Counted from the stretch's first letter, positions 1-12,378 are shown. The stretch is 64,000 nucleotides of DNA from Moniliophthora roreri (GCA_001466705.2 LATX02000195.1:537135-601134), one strand, 5' to 3'. Numbers and translations are program-made. Notes: generated by a model not told the origin, from the letters alone.

Positions 1-2082
1 CTTATTCCTTCATCCTCCAAGGGCGAACAATCAAAAGCATACTATCGCTGTATCGCCGCTTTCCAACACCGGTGGAGTTATACTTTTCCTCAGATCGCCG
101 CTGTGCGACGTTTCCTTGACCTTTTGAGCAACGCAGAGAACGCAAACATTGTTCGAGACGAGATCCGTCGTGCTCAAGGAAAGTACGCTAGGCAGGGGAA
201 ACGTCCCGCGATGCCTGCCTTGTCGTTTCCTTACACGCAGTTCTTGTTCTCGCAGGCATGGAATATGGATATCGACAACCCTAGTACTCCGTATGTGACC
301 GGAATCGGATTTGAACAGTCTGTCTTCAATCCCAATATTGGGTGCTTCAGTCATGGTGAGTCATCGACTTCTTCGTGGGTATCATCAGTTCAACGCGTCT
401 CGTGACAGGTAGTAGTATCAATGGTATAGCCATCATCGACATTACAGACCCTTCAGACCCGGCATACTGTTACAGTCTCGACAGGCGCGATATCTGTATC
501 CTCACTGCTGAACGATATGTGCGCATCTACTACAAGGATGAAGATGGTGAAAGTGAAAGTGAAGGTGGAAGTGAAGATGAAGGTGAAGGTGAAGGTGATA
601 TACTTGAAATTGATGACGACGGTGACGATCCTGAGGGTGAGCGAATAGCTCAGGAGATCAAGGCAAATGCCATGAGGCACGCCGCGTCTTTGAAGGTTGT
701 ACGACTGCTCACCCGTGACGTTTTGGCTGAAGTATGGCCGGAACACTTCTCTGGTAATGGATTGCCGGGACACGAGGAACTTTTGATAAAGCAGGAAACA
801 GATCTACACAGATCACTTCTTCCTCCACTCGCCGATCTTGCCCTCAGTCAGCTTGTGAAGCAGTGTGCTCTCGACGATGATTGGGGGCCGCTTGAGCAGC
901 TAGCAGACATGCCCGGCAAGCCAGAGGTCATTGCAGCCGCTCTCATTTCGCAGAAGGATATCCCCGACTCTGGCTCAGCGCTTTTGGCCAAATTCCTTCT
1001 GTCCGAGGTTGGGAAGAACGGAGGTATTGTTGATCTGTCGCGTTTCACATTGTCCGTTGACGCGATTCGGGTCATGCTCCCTCTCTTTCCTTGTGATACT
1101 GTGAAAGCAGTCGATCTATCGGGTAATCAGAACCTCACTCCGGACATTGTAGTCGATGTCACTTCTACGTATCCGAACTTGCTTAACGCTTCTCAATACC
1201 AACATCACCAACAAGCAAGTAATGGGTCTATTGGCGACGAAACCTGAGGCGTTTTATCGTCTTCACGACTTTGTCCATCCAGCGCTTCTTGTTCGAGTTT
1301 CACCACCTTCCAATGCCAATATCCCAAAGGACCTTCCTGCTGCCTTTGAAGACCTCCAGGCTCTTCACAAGCGAATCTCTACCGCTCCACGGGGCTTCAC
1401 CTTCATGCAAGCTGACAAGGTCAACTTGTTAGATGGGCAGATTGCTTCGATGACATCCATTCCCTTCTTCCACTCCGAAAAGGTCTTGCTTCGTCTCACC
1501 AAGTTCTTCACCGATTCATTCGTGGGAAGTCAATTAGGGCCCTCGATGGTTTTAGCTGCTGGTACACCTCTCAGATCCCAGCCTCGGGACATGAATGAGA
1601 GGCAACATTGGCTGCACCGGTGGATCAGTATGGTTCCAATTAGAGGAATTTATGATACATGGAGGGCGCACGAGTGGACTTTCGCTCTGAATTGCACCCC
1701 ACATTTCAAGAGGCGGCAGGAGCCGACATATGCGTTTATCAAGGTTGATGAGGAAGCGCATAATGAATGGCTTTTCAACATGTTGAAGGAAGAATGGGAG
1801 GTGAATGAGGGGAAGAAGAATGGGGAGGCTCCGAAGGATGTTAGTGGTGTGGCTATTACACCCTTTTCACTCGAGAACGTGAAGGTGTATGATGTTCGTG
1901 GGTTTGCTGATGCTATTGAGAAGGAAGGGAGACCAAGACCTAGCGAAGAGGTGATGGTTGCTTTTGAAGAAGCTATTGCTGGTGGTAGGATCAGGCGTTC
2001 TGTGCCTACTGGGTTTCTGGAAGTTCCTCCACTAGTGCTGATGGACATTGAGGAGGCGAAACAGTACATTTTTGCTAATTAG
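1..2082 (+). CDS. 5'-truncated hypothetical protein with LRR-like segment, frameshifted
   Basis: The frame is open from base 1, so the start lies outside the window. A GT-AG intron at 356-408 splits a Gly codon and joins the two exons in frame. Exon 2 has an acidic Glu/Gly/Asp run (about 540-640), a helical stretch and then a leucine-rich-repeat-like motif, DLSGNQNLT. At 1182 a single extra C (or two missing bases) breaks the frame: TYPNL before it continues as LTLLNTNIT in the next frame, which keeps LRR spacing, and the frame then runs to TAG at 2080-2082. I do not recognise a named family and give no function. Both sides of the frameshift are well kept, so a sequencing error is as likely as a true break. 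Confidence 0.7.
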
Positions 2083-2317
2083 ATCCTACGCATATCTAAC
2101 TTGGAGTAATTTATGAGATTAATGTGGAGTTTGCTTCTTGTAGGTTACACTTTTGCCTGCTGTTGTACTCTGTACCTTGAGCTTCGAGGTCCCTCAAGAC
2201 TTTGTCGACTGTCGCGTCCACCGTTTGTGAGAAGAAAAAGCTGTGAATAGCCCATGATACACGGAGCATCAACACGACCAAAGTCATTCTTTCGCGTTAA
2301 CCACCAACTTGTCTGCC

Positions 2318-3283
2318 ATGTCTCAGTCTGCAACAATGATGGACCTCTACGATATCGCTTTACTTCTCAATTATGAACGTGCCACTACAGAAACACGATT
2401 CAGAGGTGCCAAACTTCGGGAAGTTGTTCGCGACAGAGAGGATCTTAAGACTGTCCTATGTTTTTTTGATGGTTGGCATGAGCACAAGGGACCCCGTGCT
2501 GGTTTCGTATTCGATAAACCACAACAGCCTCCTGACGACTTGGAACCAGACCTTCCTTCCAACATCCTACCTCCCAATTCACCGTTGATCTCGAAGCTCT
2601 CGGATAAGGAGCTGGAAACGATTTTCTATCAAGCCCGCGCTCATGATGGGTGTTTCGCCTGCATTGGCCTTCTTCAGTACTTCTTCGACCTCTTTTCGAA
2701 TGACGAAGTGATCAGCTTGCGAATTAGGACACCGGACGGAGAAGAGTATCATTGTCCTGCTTCACAACGACGTATCCTTGAAGTGCCTATCATTCTTCCC
2801 AAGCAGATGACGTTGGCCATGGTACTTCCGGAGAATGTGTCCTATTCCACGGGCGGCGGGGAGTCCATGCGACACGCCGTCTGGGTTTTCAGCGATGAGA
2901 TGAACGGGAACATCAAGACGGTGCTCGACATGGCCAGCATCCAGTTTGGCGATGAAGGAAGAGGGTTGAAAGGAAAGGGGCTTTTTGCATTGGAAAGCTT
3001 TGAGGCATGGCGCAGTCGGATGGGGGTAGTAGGACAGGGTATCGACGATGACCAAGCAAAAATTTCCTGGTGGATCAGAAGTACTCCTCGGGATGCGTGG
3101 CTGCGCGAGGTGGCACGGAGAGCAAAGTGGAGATGGGAGAGGAGAGACACGGAACCGTGGTGCGGTCATTGCGGCGGTCCCGTCGAGACGAAAATGCGTT
3201 GTTCAAAGTGCAAAGCCGCGCATTATTGCAACTCGGAGCATCAGAAGTTGGCATGGCCGTTTCATAAGCGCTTTTGTCAGTGA
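2318..3283 (+). CDS. MYND-type zinc-finger protein
   Basis: Single-exon gene of 321 residues. I start it at the ATG at 2318, the first in-frame ATG; the longer frame upstream has only TTG. The last 40 residues form a MYND zinc finger: CGHC, then CSKC, HYC, and the final His/Cys of HKRFC, directly before TGA. MYND fingers are protein-protein interaction modules found in many fungal regulators. The first 280 residues show no domain I can name; this layout, unknown N-terminal body with a C-terminal MYND, is common in agaricomycetes. Nearest neighbours are unrelated genes about 230 bp upstream and 860 bp downstream, both on the same strand. No substrate or pathway can be inferred. Confidence 0.85.
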   Translation: MSQSATMMDLYDIALLLNYERATTETRFRGAKLREVVRDREDLKTVLCFFDGWHEHKGPRAGFVFDKPQQPPDDLEPDLPSNILPPNSPLISKLSDKELETIFYQARAHDGCFACIGLLQYFFDLFSNDEVISLRIRTPDGEEYHCPASQRRILEVPIILPKQMTLAMVLPENVSYSTGGGESMRHAVWVFSDEMNGNIKTVLDMASIQFGDEGRGLKGKGLFALESFEAWRSRMGVVGQGIDDDQAKISWWIRSTPRDAWLREVARRAKWRWERRDTEPWCGHCGGPVETKMRCSKCKAAHYCNSEHQKLAWPFHKRFCQ

Positions 3284-4145
3284 AGAGAGTATGCCTGGTT
3301 TCTGTTTCTGCTGCGCTTCACAAGCTGACTCTACCCGATTCGACGTGTTATTTATGGGACCTCCTCGGGGTACATTTAGCTCAAAACGCGGGTCGATGAT
3401 TGAATTCTAAACGCGTAAGGGCACTGCCTCGGTCTCCCGACTCCCCACTTCGTGAATGATGGTGGATACAGATTGCAGAGATGTTACTGAAGAGCGCCAA
3501 TCTCGTACAATCAGAAGGGCGTACATCCCCTTTAACTCCAGGTCCTTATTCTATCTATATCCAGCGATCTCTCGGTTTTCTGCTTGTTGTCGTGTTCTTG
3601 GTGACATGTATCTTGGTGATATTCCTCCTGAATATACTCGGCACCTCTAAAGCACCTGCCCTCACTTCTTGTGCAAATTCATTCCCATGTTCCTCAAGAT
3701 ATTCCAGCTTTTGAGCTGGAATTGCATGCTCGGGTCCCACGTCATCGTTGCCGGTGAACTCCTTTAATCGGAGCGTGCTGTCAACATGTACAGGACCAAG
3801 CCTACTCAGACAGCATGTGAGCCCTGAGGTTTTTTGGGCACCTCCGTGATGCAGGGCCCGGAACATGTTCAGTCGGTCTGACTCGGTGAAAAGAACCATG
3901 TAACCGCTTTGAAATATGACCCTCGAAAGGTCCCAGTCGGGCTTCCGAAAAGATTGTTCTACTGACTACAATTGAGTGGATCATGAAACCAGTTTTGATA
4001 GGGGCGTGAGAAGAAATGGCATGCAACCGGTGAATTTCAGAGCTGCTCCGCGCCGGGGGCATCACCAGGCATCACCCCTGCTTCTTGCCTCCTGTCACCC
4101 AACTTACTTCTCACATCGTCCAGCACGATGGCGAGAGGTATCTCC
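3284..4145. other. Intergenic region without a supported gene
   Basis: Downstream of the MYND gene and upstream of the DUF2415 gene. Several short frames exist on both strands; one at 3481-3714 (+) contains a strongly hydrophobic run, but it has no recognisable family or intron support. It probably contains the terminator of one gene and the promoter of the next. Confidence 0.5.
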
Positions 4146-6272
4146 ATGTTGTCTTCCACAAAACCGAGCGCAGTAGTGCCAGCTCAGACTTACATTGGCC
4201 ATGTGTACGTGACGTCTCTTGCAATTACATGCCTAGACTGAGTCTATATCAACCCCAGGCAACTTCGTGATCTCATTATCTGCCCTCGCGAGCGTGGAGT
4301 AGTCAACTATGTCAACCAGCATTCCATCGTCGAGCAGAACCTCAATTCGACCTCCTCAGTACGTTTCTGTGGATTCAGAGGGTAATGATATCACTCATCG
4401 TTGCCATAGAATCCTTATACCCTAGTCGATCTGAATTTCACACCCAACACGCTCTCATCTCTCCAAATACCCGATAGTCAACAAACTTTACTTGCTGCTG
4501 GTGGACAGGATGCAGAAGTACATCTATCTCTCCACGATCACTCCTCACCACGGCAGAAACCAGTGTGGGCAACTGAGGAGCGTCTCCCTGCCTCCATCAA
4601 CAACTCTGTGCTTCTCACATCAATGAACTTGGCACGATCAAACGAAAGCAGCGTTGAACCAAAAGTTGTTATCAGCAATAACGATTGCACCGTCAAGTTT
4701 TACGATGTTCCAATTCGTGCGCGGCCGGACATTAGGGAGGCAGGGTCATTGCGTTTGAGTGTCCCAATTAATCATTGTATGGGTGCTTCTTCTATCTCTC
4801 TCTCTGCGTGTGCTGATTCGCTTGAACTTAGCTTCCATATCTCCTGATGGTCGCACCCTTTTATCAGTCGGTGACTCCTCAAAGGTCTATTTACACCGTA
4901 TTTCGGGCGGATCGCGACTAGAGTTTTCACATATTACAACACTTCAAATACCGCCTCCTGACCGGTCACCGCTCAACTATACGTCGACGTCACTCGCTGC
5001 ATCCTTTAGCACTGCCTTTTCAACCGACGGCACCAAGTATGCTGTTGCATCGCAAGAAGGTGTTGTTGCTGTGTGGGACGTGCGCAGCACAAAGCCGCTC
5101 AAGGTCTTCCAGACTGACAAAACGAGGATGCCTTCAGGAGGTGGACTCTGGAGCGGCAGTCTATTATCGGATGATCCGTATGAATGGACAAGAGGCAATT
5201 CAAAGGCTCCGGGCTGGAGTGTGCGAAATGTAAAGTTCGGCAACGGTGGCAGTAGCGGAGTTGGTAGGGAGATCATGACATTCACTGAGGTATGCTAGTG
5301 CAAATTTATCGTGATGGATTTCTCTAATTAGCATCTATCGTCCAGCACACTTCTTTCCTTCACGTCATCGATGCGAGAACTTTCGAGACCGAAGAAATCG
5401 TTCGCGTACCATCCGCCTCCAAATCCTCAGGAACCGGCCGACAACCTCCATCAAGAGTACCCCCACAACAAAACCTTCAAGCCTCGGCCCAGTCGAGGTC
5501 ACGTTCCCGTGCCTTTGTCTCTCGACCATATCAGCGCCCCAATCGAACAAATTCACGACAACACATTTCAGTATCGGCGACTTCGCACCTTGGAGGCTTA
5601 AGGCGTGACGGTTCTACACCGCCCTACGTAGTCCTCGCACTTGAAGACACGTTCCGAATCTCACCTCGCGGATCTTCCGATATAACAAGGTCCGTCTGGC
5701 GTCATCGCCGGGACGACACCGTTCACAGGCCAACTGATGTGGAAGACCATCATTTCGAAGATAGTCAGATTACTCGAAATGATGATGATGACCTTGTGGT
5801 CATCCCACCGCTCGGGGATAGGGAGGTGGAGGACAACGTTCGTTCACTATTGACGCACCATGGGCTACGATCGAGGGCATTGGGTGGTGGCGGAAGCTTT
5901 GAAGATGATGATAATGACGAACAGATGGATGTGGATGATCTTGATATTCTGGAGCCAGAATGGGATTGTATATCATATGCGCCGTCGAGGGGCTCCTCAC
6001 CGGGACCGCCGGCGAATGGACGTTGGAGGACACGGTCTCGGCAAGATCTGGAACTGGAGTTGGCAGCCGCAGCTGCAGCCACAGATGTTGGGTACAGAGC
6101 CGAGGAGTACTACTCATCTGCTGCATTCGGCGATGACTTGGATATCGCTGGTACATGCTTTGATCCAAGTGGCGCCTTCATCTACGTAGCCACTCCCGAA
6201 TGTGTAGCAGAATGGGCTGTACGAGGCGGAGAGAAGCGTTGGTGGTCAGATTCTGGAACACAGTGGTGTTGA
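4146..6272 (+). CDS. WD40-like protein with DUF2415 domain
   Basis: Five exons: 4146-4204, 4259-4358, 4410-4776, 4832-5289 and 5346-6272, all with GT-AG introns of 51-56 bp and consistent phases; product about 636 residues. The start at 4146 gives MLSSTKPSAVVPAQTYIGHV before the conserved QLRDLIICPRERG. Following segments are typical WD-repeat text (ISNNDCTVKFYDVP, SPDGRTLLSVGDSSK, SQEGVVAVWDV) and the DUF2415 hallmark around DPYEWTRG and APGWSVRNVKF. The last exon has a long low-complexity Ser/Arg linker, an acidic stretch (about 5880-5960) and a closing WD blade, GTCFDPSGAFIYVATPEC. DUF2415 proteins are fungal; function is not established as far as I know. Degenerate pieces of this gene's 3' end recur elsewhere in the window. 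Confidence 0.85.
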
Positions 6273-6830
6273 TTACCGCTTTATTCTGGGCGTATATCTA
6301 TAGGGCTCTGCTACGTCGACGAACCCTTGCTTTCGCGCCAGTCATGTGCTGGTCCGAGATGACTGGTTGGTCATCTGTACCTGTATGAAATATCCCATCT
6401 CCCTCATCCCATGTTCATCTGTCCCAAGCTGCGCATTGTACTGTATTGTCGTGTCATTCTCATTCCTTGTATGGTTTCGTGGATGGACGCTGCGTTTCTG
6501 GACCCTCTTGCATACCTATTTCGATACGTGGATTTCTTCTTCTACGTTTTTGCATGTCGTGTAACAGATTGTTGTTGTACTATAGTGTGATATGTTGAAA
6601 ATGATTGCTATGCTCTAAGGTCTTGAGGGATGCCAAGTACTTGGTGGTGCACGATCAACATACTGTTTACTAATGCCAATGCCTGTGAGTCTACTTTGTT
6701 AGAATCTACGCTCTGGTTGGTAGAGTACATGTTGGACCGGCGCTGTGAGAGTCCATCGGTAGATAAGACATAACTACAAATTCTGGTAAACTCAAGGCCA
6801 GCCGCTACATTGATGAATCGGGGCCTTACC
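6273..6830. other. 3' intergenic region between convergent genes
   Basis: Lies between the stop of the DUF2415 gene (plus) and the stop of the NACHT gene (minus). No coding frame with family support; presumably both 3' UTRs. Part of the first 150 bp (about 6300-6440) has a diverged match in the remnant at 10,320-10,440. Confidence 0.5.
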
Positions 6831-9289
6831 CTACACATCAGCCCGGGAGGCCTCGTTCGACTGCCATGTGAAAAGGTCTAAGGTAGGTGCAAACCATCCA
6901 GTTCGCCAATTGTACCTGTATTTCCCCTTGGGTAAACCAAGCTCCCTCCAGCGTTTCTCCACCAAGTCTCTTAACAAGTACCGATTCCATCGCTAATGAG
7001 AGGACATGTGGGTCAGATGAGCAAAAAGGCAAACACTGATTGAGCTACTCACAGTGAGTGGGTCTAACTTGAGAATGTCACTTTGGCTCAAGTATGTAAT
7101 CAATGCATGAAGACCTTCCTTGTCACCACCAATTTGAATAACTGAATCATTTTTCCAATAAATCTTTTTTAACCTGGACCTAGTCAAAGAGACTATTGTC
7201 CAGTCTGGAGGAAGGAGCCTCTTGCTATCAGTTGGCAAGATCAAAATGTACAATTTTGGCCAGTACTGTGTGATATAGTCTTGCAGGAGTAAAAATGGAT
7301 GAAACTTGGAATTTCCAGGATACTTGGAGGCATACCCAATCCAGACACCATGTAAAAATTGTTTCAAGTGGTCAACAAACATTTTTGGTGACCTAGCACC
7401 AAGAGACTGTGGATGGTTAGAATTATAACATTTCCAGATACTGAGCAGGCTAGACCCACCTTTGCCCATGAAACAGTTTGATGCCATTGTGTGCAGATTA
7501 CATGAACAAAATGGCATAAAGACCGACCAGCACCCATACCAAGAATGGTCACAATGGGGTATGGATCAAATTGATTCAAAGCGGTCAAGAGGTCCTTGCT
7601 TGGAGTTGTCACCCGTTGGCAAAACAGCAAGCAGTTCCTCAATAAATAGTGTTTAACCCTGGGCACGAGTTTGCAGGCATATGCATCCCAGATTGGCAAT
7701 GAAGAAGCAAAAGATTGAGCATCACCTGAGGTGTGATACAGTGGATATTTCGATGTTATGATGGAAGCCAAGCGTAGTCCAGCCTTTGCCAGATAGTCAA
7801 AGTACTCTGACTCTGTCAGTGGCTTCACATGATATTTTCCTGAACGTGCGTTATCCAGGAGAAACTCTGTGAAAGAGGCATGGAGGATATGAATGTCCAC
7901 ATCTTCATGTCTTGGTACTCCTATGACGGCATGAAGTCTGAACAGACGAACCTCGAGTTCACCTGGGCCAAGGTCCAGTGAATTCATGATGACCATAGGA
8001 GATCGCTGGCCAGGTGCATATGTATATGCATAGTCACCAAACTTGAAAGATGCTGGGGTGGGCTCAACGTCGTGCAGCCGCGGCTTATAGTAGTCTGGTG
8101 TTATAAGTACGCGAAGGACCTGGCAGACATCCTCCCACCTCCGGTGACAGGTAGACAAGATCTGGTGATAGAGCAGATCCAAATCAGGGTATGGAGAACC
8201 CGGAAGGTCTTCTGTCCGAATGCGGAGAATGGCCTTCAAACGCACTAATGGTGAATCGTCATCACTTTCAAGATACTTCACGACCGTGACAACAAAGATG
8301 AATTGCCCGCATGCTCTCCGAACAAGCTGGTGAATTACATCTTCACCAGGCCATGAATCATCCGTATGACGCAGCGCAACATGGCTCCTCCGTAGGGCAT
8401 GGAAGCGGTCCCGAAGAAACTTGATTATATCCCGGGTGGTATCATCCGAGTCTCCAATCGCAAGGCGGCCCAGAAGTGAGCCGAATCTTCGATGGTTGAA
8501 GCCTTGGCAAATTCGAGGTTCTGGACGACTATGGATGAGGAATACGAAGCGGCATTGTGGTATGGAGGAAAGAATTTCTTGGATCATGGTAAGTAGTCTC
8601 TCCTGCTCACGAATGTCAACGCACTCGTCGAGGCCGTCGATGACCACGAGATCTGAAAAGGTTCCCCAATCACCGGGGCCCACCCTCAAGAATGGCTCCA
8701 AGATCAATTTTCGAGACTGATGTTCGAAGGACCTTTCAAAGACTTTGGGATCCAAGTGAATGGCCTCAATAATGAATGGCCCGATCAAGTCCCGAAGGGA
8801 CTCTGATGTGAGGATTTGATACACAATGGTTGCGACGAATGGATCCAGCTTGTCTCTACTTGGGTCGTTCCGAGAGAAGAAAAAGGCTGCAGCCAACTGC
8901 TTTCCTGCGTGCTGCTCGCACAAGTTCTGCGCGATTGCAGACTTTCCAACTCCAGCAGGTCCGTACAACCAATATGCTCGCTCGGCCTTTGATTCGTTCG
9001 AAATCCAACGATTGAGTTGGTCCAAGACCTTGGTACGAGTCCCTGGATGACAGTTGGGTGGAGGAAATCGCTGTCCCGCATTGTAGAAAGCGTTAGCGGC
9101 AGCTTTCGCCGTCACCAATCTGAGCACATCATCTATGCTAACATATTAGTTCGGCAAACCACTGTAAAGGTACAACACACCTGAGTTTCTCGAAGTGTCT
9201 CCCTGGACTGTATAATTCACTTGATCTCCATACACCAAATTCTGGAATTCACCGTCATGGATAGTGACATTTCGAGTAGAAGAGAACAT
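6831..9289 (-). CDS. NACHT-domain NLR-like protein (fungal STAND NTPase)
   Basis: Four exons on the minus strand: 9289-9181, 9132-7460, 7406-7053 and 6992-6831; introns are GT-AG and phases agree, giving about 765 residues. Exon 1 encodes MFSSTRNVTIHDGEFQNLV, the short leader usual in agaricomycete NACHT proteins. Exon 2 holds the P-loop GPAGVGKSA (Walker A) and LVVIDGLDEC (Walker B), then the winged-helix/HILHASFTEFLLD region. Exons 3 and 4 encode the conserved C-terminal block ending RWNRYLLRDLVEKRW and WFAPTLDLFTWQ. No WD40, TPR or ankyrin repeats follow, so the sensor part is short. In fungi such proteins act as NTP switches in non-self recognition and programmed cell death (known of the family); the ligand here is unknown. 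The gene appears intact. Confidence 0.9.
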
Positions 9290-9700
9290 TGGGGTTCAGG
9301 TCAACGATGAGGATGTAAACCTGTGCATCGCGTTCACAGCACAACGCCACAGAATGCGAGCACAATATGACGCCTTGTAAATTGTGCTAAACGTCCCAGA
9401 TTTTTTGCAGAAAAACAGTCAGAATTTTGACATACATTGGCATCATTCTTCCCGTCGCCTGTCTGAACTTGCACTTCCTCGGGGAACTTGCACTATTTCT
9501 TCCTCGCTTCAAACACAACTATGCCCAATTGCCCGACAGCCTTAAACGGAACCCAGGCATCGCCACCCAGACATGGAGGATCGTTGCGTCGAGCGTCCCC
9601 ACAAGTTACGAGCCATTCCTTCTACATTTACCGGCTCTCTTTCCTAGCTTCCGTGATAAGAGAGACAAATTTTCTACCCTGGTCGGTCACGTCTTCAAGT
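9290..9700. other. Promoter-side region of the NACHT gene
   Basis: No supported gene. A plus-strand frame at 9427-9702 has no family resemblance and no intron logic and is likely chance. The NACHT promoter must lie here, reading to the left. Confidence 0.4.
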
Positions 9701-9779
9701 GAAGATAGCAGTAGTGATTAGTAGGAAGAGTATGACTGAGGTGTGTTGCCGCAAGTTCGTCTTAGGCTGTGTTTCTAAA

Positions 9780-10440
9780 TATCGTCCTTCCTCCAGCTCA
9801 AACGTCAATATAATAATTTCTAGACAGAACAGGTCACTCTTTTGCCATCACAGGTCACCGTCCCGACAACCACTTCGGAATGTGCTGCATGGTTCTACAT
9901 AGTCTTCAGACTCGAAAACACCTGCCAAATCTCACCTCCAACATTGCACCCAAGCTCAAGATACGTCTGGCGTCATCGTCGAGGAGAGACTGTCCAAGCT
10001 CTCGACAGCGGTGGTATCTAGTGACGATACTAGCAACAATTCAACGGATGTGGATGGTAATTGGAATGGTTTTACAACGTTACAGTCTCGGGTACTTTGG
10101 GAGTTCATCTCTGGTACCCTTCTCGCCGACTGTGATAGTCCTGACCCGGATGAGCAACCCATCTCGTGGTTGTTTGGAATGCAGGGTCGTCAGGATTAGA
10201 GCTCGATTGGCAACTGCTATCAGCATTGGATCAACTTGTGCCTTCATATACGTTGCCATTCCCGAATGCGCAACGGACTGTACGAGGTGGAGAGAAACGA
10301 TGATGTTTGTTCTGGGTTCATCTGTGTAGGTTCTGCTACGTCGGTGAACCCTTTCGCGCTGGCATGGAATGACCGGTTGTTCTCTCTGTATCTCATTTAT
10401 TCTTGTTGCGCCTTCATCTCTATCGCATGCCACGTAACAG
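9780..10440 (+). pseudogene. Degenerate remnant of the DUF2415 gene 3' end
   Basis: Matches, with many indels, the last exon and 3' flank of the gene at 4146-6272. The text around 9890-9990 (CTGGCGTCATCGTCGAGG and surroundings) aligns with 5610-5730, and the frame near 10,220-10,300 reads STCAFIYVAIPECATDC against CFDPSGAFIYVATPEC of the parent. The following 3' flank also aligns (compare 6310-6340 with 10,335-10,360). No continuous frame survives. It sits just upstream of the Zn2Cys6 gene, and a second related remnant lies just downstream, so the regulator appears to have landed between, or been duplicated with, pieces of this gene. Confidence 0.6.
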
Positions 10441-10614
10441 CGTTGTAAAGGACTATAATGATACTCTGATAACAAAATCCTAATGACGAAATATTGCAAA
10501 TCACCGGAAGCCTACCGCTGCCGGGATGTTTCATCTGCACTTACGCGTCTGATTGCCGTGGTTAGTTTCTTGCTCATCGGTGCGTGCACGTCGCAGTCTT
10601 GAAATTTAACCACC

Positions 10615-11817
10615 ATGTCGACGCCTAGTAGCCCTAGTAGTGCTGCAAAACCCTCCAAACGAGTTATCCGACGCCATATCAAGTCTCGAAGTGGATGTGC
10701 AACTTGCAAACGAAGACGTATCAAAGTAAGTATCAGGCATCGTTCCACTCTTTACCCCGCTTACTTACCTGTGTACTAGTGCGACGAGGCAGAACCACAA
10801 TGTAACAACTGCCACGTGCGAGATCTCGACTGCGTTTGGAAGAACAAGGTGAAAAGTACAAACGTAGCACTCGTCAAACCTCTCTCAGCACCAGCACCCA
10901 TAGCCTTAGATACCACCTCCCTCCAACTAATCCACCATTTTACCACGGCAACCTCGGCGACTTATTGTTCTGACTTTGAATACACCGCCGCGACCGTCAT
11001 CGCCGTTCCCCAATTATCATGGTTCAATTCACACCTTTTACACGCCATGTTATCGGGTACGGCGCTCCACCTCGGCCGACTCTACCCCAATGACCTCCAA
11101 TGGATAACACTTGCATCCACTCATCGCAAAGCTGCGATAGATGCTCTCCCTGGCGCTATGAACCCTGACGCCAAGTTTATATCCATAGGGTTCTTCTCAA
11201 TGTACACCATCTCATCATCACTATCGTCCTCACCAGAAAACATCTTTTCATTGGTGACCTCGCTCCACAACGTCTGGTCATCCTTGAAGATTCGCGGTCA
11301 TGCATATGCAAATCCGAGTTTGAAGGATTTCAATCCGTTCGTTGCCAGTGCGCGTTATGTTTCTGGGTTAGAATCGGTGGAGGTTCTGGAGCCTTTACGG
11401 CAGATATACGATATTGATCCTTCGGATTCCCAAGTCGTGGGCATGGATGTAGGATTGGACTCGGAGGAACTGTTGGATCCGGGGGTGAAGGAGGCGTATA
11501 GAACAGGCGTGGAAGCGTTGTATGCTGCATACCCGCTCAGTCGGATAGGTTTGGAAGCCAAAAGTGCAGTTGTCTGGCCGGCACTTTGTGGGAAATGGTT
11601 TTTGGCGTTGTTGAATGAAAGGAGACAAAGGGCACTGGTGGTGCTGTGTTTTTATCTGGTAATGTTGAGAGAAGTGAGCGAGAGGTGTTGGTGGGCAAGT
11701 GATGTTGGGAAGTGTCTGGAGTATGTGTATGGGTTGTTGGATTCTGGGTGGAGAGATTGGTTGAATGAGGCGCTTATCGAGATGAATTGCTTGAAAGTTC
11801 TCTGCGATACTTCATAG
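10615..11817 (+). CDS. Zn(II)2Cys6 transcription factor (intact copy)
   Basis: Two exons, 10615-10725 and 10780-11817, with a 54-bp GT-AG intron; product about 382 residues. The N-terminus carries the binuclear zinc cluster, CATCKRRRIK joined across the intron to CDEAEPQCNNCHVRDLDC, preceded by a basic RRHIKSRSG stretch. The rest (LQLIHHFTTATSATY onward) resembles the ligand/regulatory half of Upc2-like fungal C6 regulators; this last point is inference from pattern. Such proteins bind CGG-type half sites as dimers in the nucleus. The gene is convergent with the FunK1 kinase at 12,379-15,203, and this pair is repeated to the right. It is the only copy with an ATG, both zinc-cluster halves and a full C-terminus. 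Confidence 0.9.
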
Positions 11818-12250
11818 CCCCCGCATTCAAGGACGCTTTCGGAATCTCGCCTCATGGATTGTCTTCAGACATTTCTCCAAGTTCGATATCCGTCTAGCGT
11901 TATCGTCGAACGCATGCTACCCAAGACCTCAGTGGCGATGGAGGTCCCAATGACGATATGAACGACTGGGACGTCGTTAATAGCTATCTCGCTTCTTCGC
12001 AGGATTCCGATGACTATAACGAGCAGCTCAGCTAACGGTCATTGAAGGATGTGATCTCGTCATGGTATGGGGTTCGTGCTAACTACTGCTGCCACAGCCA
12101 ACAGGATCAAAGAGTACTACTCGCCTACGCTTTTGTTTCATCCTTCATGGCGTGCTGTAGTGCTTTTCATTCCTCTATTTCGGTGTTCCTTGGATGATCG
12201 TATGTAAATCACCTCCGTTCATGTATCGTGTATAAGCTAATTACTTCGCC
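11818..12250 (+). repeat. Array tail repeat, related to the DUF2415 gene 3' end
   Basis: Sequence between the convergent Zn2Cys6 and FunK1 genes. Its start (CGGAATCTCGCCTCATGGAT and flank) resembles the DUF2415 segment at 5650-5700, and a fossil frame reads close to DDMNDWDVVNSYLASSQDSDD. The same tail recurs, 85-99% similar by eye, at 24,540-25,060, 28,340-28,696, 30,078-30,644, 31,061-31,680 and 32,355-32,640, and in inverted, more diverged form at about 15,950-16,400. It is therefore a marker for each unit of the array. No coding function is supported. Confidence 0.6.
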
Positions 12251-12378
12251 GATCAATTTTTGCGGGAGGGGCAAGGAAAGTGGGGTCAGTGCAGCCGCAC
12301 CCTTTGGGAGTAAAAGTCCAAGGATTAATGCACACTTTTGCTGCATATACGGTATACATGTAGAATCACCGAATATAT

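Noticed and set aside
2762..3169. Antisense gene opposite the MYND gene
   Set aside because: Shadow frame of a well-supported coding exon.
3481..3714. Small membrane protein gene
   Set aside because: Hydrophobic run present but no family, no intron or start context; likely chance in an intergenic region.
5765..6168. Antisense genes opposite the DUF2415 last exon
   Set aside because: Low-complexity shadow frames of the Asp/Ser-rich coding strand.
9427..9721. Genes in two overlapping plus-strand frames
   Set aside because: No homology pattern; overlapping open frames of about 80-90 codons are expected by chance.
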